Part shown: piece after piece, positions 58,037 through 64,000 of the stretch
How positions within the stretch are numbered: the first letter of the stretch is position 1
Layout: each line of letters begins with the position of its first letter
From: Agapanthus africanus
Taxonomy: Eukaryota; Streptophyta; Magnoliopsida; Asparagales; Amaryllidaceae
Direction: 5' to 3'
NCBI GenBank assembly: GCA_030015575.1
Contig: JASDDO010000016.1
Coordinates: 457,078,141 to 457,142,140 of the forward strand
Length of the DNA: 64,000 nt
Notes under the pieces: model-generated
Told to the model about the DNA's origin: nothing
The model's database searches: none
Seen by the model: only the letters and a program-made list of their open reading frames with translations
Made by a program: the position numbers and the translations under genes

Positions 58037-58366
58037 AGGTTTAAAGCACTCTCCTGGATATTCTTTCTCCAGAAACTTCCACACTTCCATGCTCGATTGG
58101 AAAACTTTTCCTGTCGGGACATTAGTGTAATACTGCAAAATGAGTTTGGCATATTAGATTCATTTTACTTAAAAATAAGAAAATTATAATCAGGGAATTG
58201 AACAAAAAAGATTGATATAACTTACCCAGTCTATTTTGCCTGCAAATGCTCCGTCCGTTCTCACAGGAACTCGACGAAGACCCTCTCCGGAATCTCCTAG
58301 GTCTCACTGGAGCCGGTACAAGTGCTACTTACTTCCCTTTGCTCCCAAAATCATCGCTCGCCGCCA
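58037..58366 (-). pseudogene. Methyl-CpG-binding-domain (MBD)-like gene fragment
   Basis: Two exon-like pieces are visible. The upstream piece ends ...RRVPVRTDGAFAGKIDW at 58226, followed by gtaag. The next, 58132-58037, reads YYTNVPTGKVFQSSMEVWKF and on to PGECFKP between a ttttgcag acceptor and a gtaagt donor. The pieces join in phase. The RTDG..AGKiDxYY..PTGKxF.S..EVxxFLE pattern fits the MBD fold of plant MBD5/6/7-type proteins, which bind methylated cytosine in chromatin. An ATG (58364) before GGCGAGCGATG could be its start, but the stretch between (58310-58330) is not open in the same frame. No following exon was found, and a repeat begins just upstream (58399). It is likely a truncated gene or pseudogene; other MBD-like origins are possible. 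Confidence 0.5.
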
Positions 58367-58398
58367 TTAACCTTACCTGTGAGGAAATTTGCATGTTG

Positions 58399-59331
58399 TT
58401 TTTGTTGAATATATCTGTCCTCAAGGCAATTATTGTAATTGAAGAAGAACCTATATGAGAGAACAATCTCACTAGAGATGATAGTATATTATCTTGTTTG
58501 TCTTCATCTTTCATGTGATGCATTTTATTTAATATCACGTATCGTTTAGATATGAGATAAACCCTTAGGATTTTGCTTGACTACCAGGACGATGATGAAG
58601 ATCATACTAGTAGAGCCTAAGTAATCAATAAGCACATCTTTAAATGTCCATAGTCGTAGGAGTATCGAAGCTGGGCATCGGTACTCCAGTTTAGACTAGT
58701 ATGTACATTTCCTGACCCGGTTGGAGGGCGATAACTGATCCTACAGCTATTGGTGTTTGACATCGAGTATTGTATACAAGTGCTCATTGGATGAGTTACA
58801 TTGGACGGACTCACCGAGAACTCCTAATTGGTAATATACCAATGCCAGATAATAGTTCTCTTATGACATGAGTACAGGATAGTCCTTAGGACCTGAGATC
58901 GCCACAGTGTCTCATATGTGTTCCCACTATACTTTATTTCTATCCTACCACAGCTTAAAAGAGTTGTGCAAACAGGTTTTGTTAGGTATAGTGCCGAAGC
59001 ACGTGGAGGCAGTGGGCGGTCGAAAAGATTCGTCTCTCTCGGTATAGAGAGTTGATGTCGCGATGTGCATGACATGACTACAACCACAAGTCGATGGTCA
59101 TCGTAGTGGAGATAAACTGATAAGTGTTATCAGTTGTGTCTCCGGTTGATTATGAGTTCTCTGTCGCACGACTTACTGAGTTATTGGGGTCTGATAAATT
59201 TCAAACCCTAGACCCGATATGCGATACTTTTAGACGAAGAGACCGAAGTGTACGGTAATGTAACTGATAGATTTTACAGGGTTCAGATGAGCTTACTCGT
59301 TGACCTTCTTTCGTTTAATACCTGAGTTGCC
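58399..59331 (+). mobile_element. 0.9-kb dispersed repeat, copy 2
   Basis: It begins TGTTGAATATATCTGTCC and matches copy 1 at 55378-56296 in inverse orientation up to aatacctg. It then continues into other sequence (agttgccgttacgtg). By eye the copies differ at many positions, so they are not recent. No coding sequence. Confidence 0.7.
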
Positions 59332-62300
59332 GTTACGTGCCGCTAGTGCCGCTGATGTGTTTGTGGCTTATGAATATGATCCTAATCTACTGCCAGCGTA
59401 TTGTCGAGTCTTTAGAGTCATACACAGAGCTTTCCCAGCGCATGCGAAACGATGTAGAGCCCGTATAGGGATACGTGCAGGAGTTCGATTAAACACGTGT
59501 ATTTGAAACACGTATTTTAATCGGGTGTATATTGATATTAGCCGGTATATATATGATATAGCCGGATTATTAAATCAAGTGTTGATTTAATAATTAAATG
59601 TATATTTATATATTAACTAATATCATGCTCATTTAATTATTTTCTTTTCTTCAATTAATATTTATATTTGATATAAATAAAGAGATATGTATGTTGATAC
59701 ATGGATGATGGGAGTATAAGAATTATATGAAAGAAATGAGAATGGGTCATGGTTGTAGAAGTCTTGAGACGATTATTTTAATGACTCATTTTTGTTTTTA
59801 GTTCATATGCTTTTCATGCTTATCTTATTAATTATTCTCATCTACTTCATGTTTCTTCTTTCTCCTTTTGATTTTTCTTCAAGTAGGGAATGAAAAAGAA
59901 AAGAGAAAAATTAAGTAAGCTAATTATTCTATATCTCTTACTAATCATTCTTGGCAAATTTAATTAATGAGTTACTTCATTTTGATGAGATCAATTTGAA
60001 GGTATAACTTGTGTTGGAGTTATTTCAAGGTAGATCATTTTCGGCGAGGAGATTATTGAGCAAGCTTATTCCAGGTTTCGTGGAGACTAGCCGGAGTCTA
60101 AGGAGAGATGGCTAACGCGCTACAAAAGTTGCAGCCTTCTAAACTCTTTATTTTAGCTTACTAGTTTAGATGCAAGTTTAGCCTTTTGGTTTGGGTTTGC
60201 TACAGCTCTCTAGATTTTTAAAATTACCGTTTCCGTCTCGCTTTAAACCCTACTAGAGGAGCCTAGCAACCCAACGGTTTTTACATGCTTTTGGTCTTAC
60301 AGATGAGTGTATATATAGAATGAGATGGGAGAAGTGTATATGAAAAAATATTTACTACATTTATTGTGGATCATGGACCTGTTCTATTTTATTAACATAG
60401 GAGATATTTTGAAAGATAAGAGAAATGAATCGAATATGCGTAAAGATGAAGGGAATGATGGTTGGAGATTGCATGAACTTTGGAGCAAGGTTCATATAGC
60501 TGCTATAATATTTTCCCCTTCTTGGAAACAATATATCATCCATTATATTACATTATGTATGATATGCATTGTGTAGAATTTTGAATTGCTAAATTCAAAC
60601 TACTTGGAGTCAATAGCTTTGAATTCAGTTCATATTCACCATAAATTATTAATGGATTGTTAGTATGGAAAAGAAAAATATCAGGGAAGAGAATGAGAAA
60701 GTAATAAATATAGCCTGATGTAAGTAGGATTTTAACACTACGCCTCTGGATTTCATTATAGTCCGGGCTTCCCTTGGAGACGTATATTGGTATACCCTAC
60801 ACAGACCTCGTCAAGCCTTTCACATTTCTTTATATTCTGAGTTTCTCTCTGTCCTAATCGAATCTCGGTATATATACATTCATTACGGGCTTCATCAAGT
60901 CATTTTGATTTCTTTAAAGTCCGAGTTTTCCTCAAGGTCTTGCTTAATGGCTAGTTAGTCAGATGGGAAAAAATATTACAACTAACTTACTAACATCAAT
61001 AATAATAAAATTGGTACATAACACAACTTACTTTCTCTTTTATTCTTGACAGATTCTCAACCAATATAAACATCAGACTTTTAATAAACTCGGATTGCTT
61101 TTTTGATCGAATTAAATCTAAGACTGGATTATTTGATCACCGGATCACCGAGGGCATAGAGAAGCTGTCGATTACCCATCTCATCGTTTGATCAACGTTG
61201 ATCATCCATCTTATTGGAGATTGCCGTCTGGTTTCCACATTTTTGAGATCGAAAAAAAATTTGGTTCACAAGGTGCCAACCGTGGGACTTTGAGGGAAAG
61301 TGGTGAGAAAAAAGTAAGGTTGTCTATTCCAGTTAATACATCGCGGGGTAAAAATAATATTTAATCTCTAACACGTACTGAGTAGGATGAGTGGATGACG
61401 TGTAGGCTGGTAAGCTTTTGCTCGGTACAATAAGTATTTCTCAATTACAAAGCCATATTTTTCAAATGCTCAAGAAATAGCAACTACCTCCCAATGATCT
61501 CCTAAATAAGTTGCCCATAATTACCAGTATCTATACATTTCTCTCTTTCCATCTAATGAAAACCCAAATATATGCTCGGATTTTTAAAGGGAAAAAAAAC
61601 CTATGACCGAAGCCAAGGATAAATTAAGATTCAAGAGGTATAATTTGCACCAAATCAATGTATATCAAACATCAAATTCAACCCTGAAAGAACGGCGGTT
61701 CATTTTCTCATAATAATATGCCATGTAATTCGATCACATTGCCGTTTTCATGAACGAAAAAATGTTCATTTGGACATTGAAGGCTCGTCATGTTATGTAA
61801 ATTTAGATGTGTAAATTATTTTCATTCTGATGCTTTGCATAACATCCTCAATGAATATAATTCTTTCTTCACACGATCAGAATACTAATTATTATAAAGA
61901 AGAAGATAAATACAACAATTTATCATATCTAAATAAGTTAGATTTTCGGGGCAAATCTACAGGGATGGTTTTCACAATTTGGAACTTTGCACGGTTATAT
62001 AATCTGGAGATTAATTTATCGGGATTTAAGTACGGGCAATTGCCCACGCTTGCCCCATCCCTTGCTCCGCCTATAGCGTCGATCAGGACGAGGGTTCCGT
62101 GGTTATTTCCCTTGATTTCTAAGAAATCGCTGAAATATGTATAGATCATGTTACATGAATAGGGTTGAGATATTAGCTTAGTTAAGAGTTGGTCTGTATA
62201 ATTCTCAAGTTTTCTTCTGCTATTCTTAGGATAGTCATGTTGTGCATACATGACCGCTCTCTCCATCTGTCATGAAAACAAAAAGAGAGACGAAGGTGTC

Positions 62301-62660
62301 GCAACCAAAGGTCAGTTAAGAGTGAAACCGTGGTTCCTCATATACGATTCATCATATTGTGATTTATCTTTCCTAAATATCCACGGGCACGAATATTTTT
62401 GTAGCCGAAATCCGTGATTTATATGTTATTCCGTTGTGTTGTTCTTACGGTTGCTGCGAGAACTTAACATTTAAAATACAAACCTTAACCAAATATGACA
62501 TTGTATATAAAATCCCGTTATAGCTCGTAAACTATTTTCATTTTGTGACATGAGATATTTGCATGTTTCGTTTAAGGGAAAAATGGGTCTAACTTTCTAC
62601 GCTTGAAAAGCAATAGGAAAAAGTCTCCATAAAAAAAATTACGTAAAAAAAATACATAAA
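59332..62660. other. AT-rich intergenic sequence
   Basis: No reliable gene was found. 60010-60130 has an LTR-like phrase (gagattattgagcaagcttattcc, cgtggagactagccggagtc) that could be the end of the copia-like unit. Short frames at 60325-60576 and 61892-62266 lack family features. The second contains a gggcaattgccc palindrome (about 62035). Confidence 0.5.
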
Positions 62661-62990
62661 AAACTCCCAAGATCCAAAAAGTTACAGGTTTAAGTCCTTA
62701 TAGTGTAACCAATCACTTTTTACTTTTTAATATTTTTATAATACCCTACATTTAGCAGGTAAACTGATAAATGTAGCGGTTAATATAAGCTGTTATATCT
62801 GATAAATGTAGCAGTTATCTGCTAAGTATAGCAGTTTACATGGTAAATGTAGCAGTTATCTGCCAGAAGTTGAGAAGGGTATCATGCGAATATTACAAAG
62901 TAAAAAGTGATTGGTACTATAGGGATTTGAACCTATAGCCTTTTGGGTCCAACGAGTGTTTCTTGTATTTTTTTTAGCTGGGGAGTTTTT
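62661..62990. mobile_element. Probable MITE with long terminal inverted repeats
   Basis: The left part (aactcccaagatccaaaaagttacaggtttaag... ccaatcactttttact) and the right part (agtaaaaagtgattgg ... ggtttgaacc-like ... ttttgggtcc, ggggagtttt) are inverted copies over about 75 bp at roughly three-quarters identity. The middle repeats aaatgtagcagttatctg. No coding capacity. A target duplication was not established. Confidence 0.55.
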
Positions 62991-63021
62991 TTTATTGTTT
63001 TTCCAGCTCCATTTTTACCTT

Positions 63022-63077
63022 CCTTTAAACAATCTAAACAGAATCAATATCCTTTAAACAATCTAAACAGAATCAAT
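63022..63077. repeat. Direct repeat, 27 bp, two copies
   Basis: Cctttaaacaatctaaacag and seven further bases occur at 63022 and 63051, two bases apart. Confidence 0.9.
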
Positions 63078-63115
63078 AAGAAAGGAAATCACCTACTGAT
63101 ATGGGAGTTATGCAG

Positions 63116-63696
63116 TTATTCATCAATAGAGTTTACCATGTGTACAGGTATCGCTTCCGAGCCTAAGGTCTTCGTATAAGCTCCCATGTTTGGCAAGATG
63201 AGCCACTCCCCTACCTAGAGATCAGGTAACCGAAACTCTCTTCCCAAGACATCAAACGAGTCTGGTGTGGGCCCAAACACCGTCGAAACATACATCTTCG
63301 TTCCATTCGACCTTTCCTTCAGCGGCCTCAACAACACCATCGCATTTTCTAACTTTACACACATCATCAACCCGAACACTCCATCACTAATCCAATACTC
63401 TCCCGTTCGCCCTCTCACTCTTTTTCCAATGACGCAAACGGCCAGTGTAAACGCACCCTCTGCGAAATACCTTCCTGGCTCTGCCATCACCGTCAGATCC
63501 TTCCAATCTCCAAAACGGGCCTCCATGTATGATTTAATCACTCTTCCCATCTTTCCAAACATTTGTCCTGAGGTAAACCCTCCCCCGATATCTAAAATGT
63601 GCATCTTCTGCCCGCCAATCTAGCTCGCCAGGTTGAAAACCGCCCTAGCTGACTCGATCACCTCGTCGTATGTCTCCATGACAGTCGCGTCCATAC
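63116..63696 (-). pseudogene. ODC-like: Ornithine decarboxylase-like pseudogene (PLP-dependent, fold III)
   Basis: ODC converts ornithine to putrescine in the cytosol, the first step of one polyamine route. The open part (63604-63215) has LDIGGGFTSG (PLP phosphate binding), TVMAEPGRYFAEGAFTLAV, VIGKRVRG and YWISDGVFGLMMC, all in the order seen in plant ODC. After it follow GEWLILPNMGAYTKTLGS and a stop at 63116. Two in-frame TAG codons interrupt it, one before IGGQKMHILDIGG (about 63622) and one after EFRLPDL (about 63214). The catalytic Cys of the GPTCD motif is Pro here (FGPTPDSFD). The N-terminal half, including the PLP-binding Lys region, is missing; the sequence starts at a possible acceptor at 63697. 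A close call would be diaminopimelate or arginine decarboxylase, but the spacing fits ODC best. Confidence 0.8.
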
Positions 63697-64000
63697 CTGT
63701 TATGATTTTCAAATTATAACTCTATACTCTCTCCATAACTTCGAAATTTCAGTGCATTGTTAAGATTATTAAGATGGTATGTCTATGTCAAAGACACCCA
63801 GTTGTAAATGCCACTGTGTGTGCAGTTAAGTAGCAGTTTAAAAAGATGGGATTGGTTTCAGGTAGTTGTTCCAATATAAAGTTGAAACGATAATTTGAAT
63901 TAGAAAATATGTAGTTGAAACTACGTGAACATTTTACAACTACATCTGATAGAACACGAGAGGAGAAAAAGATAAGTAGTTATTGCTTTATAACTACATA
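63697..64000. other. No gene seen at the window end
   Basis: AT-rich sequence without the missing ODC N-terminal half. A short inverted phrase (atgtagtt...aactac) is at 63910-63945. Confidence 0.5.

Noticed and set aside
61892-62266. Minus-strand frame of 124 codons (MERAVMYAQHDYPKN...)
   Set aside because: No recognisable family; overlaps an equally long frame on the other strand and a GGGCAATTGCCC palindrome typical of repeats.
62895-62942. tRNA-like B box (GGTTCAAATCC on the minus strand), possible SINE or tRNA
   Set aside because: No A box or cloverleaf at the right distance, and the phrase lies in the inverted repeat of a MITE-like unit with a mirror copy at 62681-62700.

Overview
This window is nuclear DNA from a flowering plant with a repeat-rich genome. 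The evidence is a dual-RNase-H Ty3/gypsy (Tat/Ogre-type) retrotransposon lineage found in plants, captured plant mobile domain (PMD) sequence, a methyl-CpG-binding-domain-like gene fragment and a plant-type ornithine decarboxylase-like relic. About 54 of the 64 kb is retroelement sequence. Intact host genes are not visible. The species cannot be named from the sequence.

Layout. (1) 1-12594: E1, plus strand, a Tat-clade element whose 5' half lies off the window. It has the end of pol, a long hairpin- and satellite-filled 3' region, two minus-strand genes of an unrecognised family (8298-7792 and 7310-6777), and a 3.6-kb 3' LTR. (2) 12595-15412: E5, the remaining part of a minus-oriented LTR of the same superfamily, cut by E1. 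(3) 15413-about 17700: E6, tail and LTR of a third relative. (4) 17730-19548: AT-rich, then GC-rich flank. (5) 19549-54405: three insertions inside each other. E4 (a 2.5-kb TGTCAC...GTTACA unit, probably a solo LTR, target duplication ggtac) holds E3 (minus strand, 20194-52544, target duplication accac/accat). E3's 3' LTR holds E2 (plus strand, 21486-39459, target duplication gacat). E2 and E3 have gag but no recognisable RT, RNase H or integrase, so they look non-autonomous and may have used an E1-like partner. (6) 54406-64000: GC-rich flank, a 0.9-kb dispersed repeat present twice in opposite orientation (55378-56296 and 58399-59331) around an MBD-like gene fragment, AT-rich intergenic DNA, a probable MITE and an ODC-like pseudogene.

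How the parts relate. E1, E2 and E3 share one plan: LTR, gag(-pol), a 3' region built from short inverted repeats, then a gene read against the element from its own promoter next to the 3' LTR. E1 and E3 carry the same unknown family; E2 carries a PMD-like, multi-block gene in the same slot. All three cargo genes have a TATA box, a leader with a GT donor, and an acceptor AG exactly five bases before the ATG. The non-coding DNA follows an unusual grammar: many short hairpins whose loops stay constant while both stem arms change together. They include a roughly 75-base motif in 13 copies, five-hairpin cassettes in 10 copies, paired G-box palindromes and TTAA-centred palindromes. This grammar and the swappable antisense cargo slot are the most likely undescribed biology in the window. 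The elements are treated as fossils; by-eye LTR differences of about 3.5-4% in sampled stretches suggest insertion of E2 and E3 within roughly the last two million years if a grass-like rate of 1.3e-8 per site per year applies.
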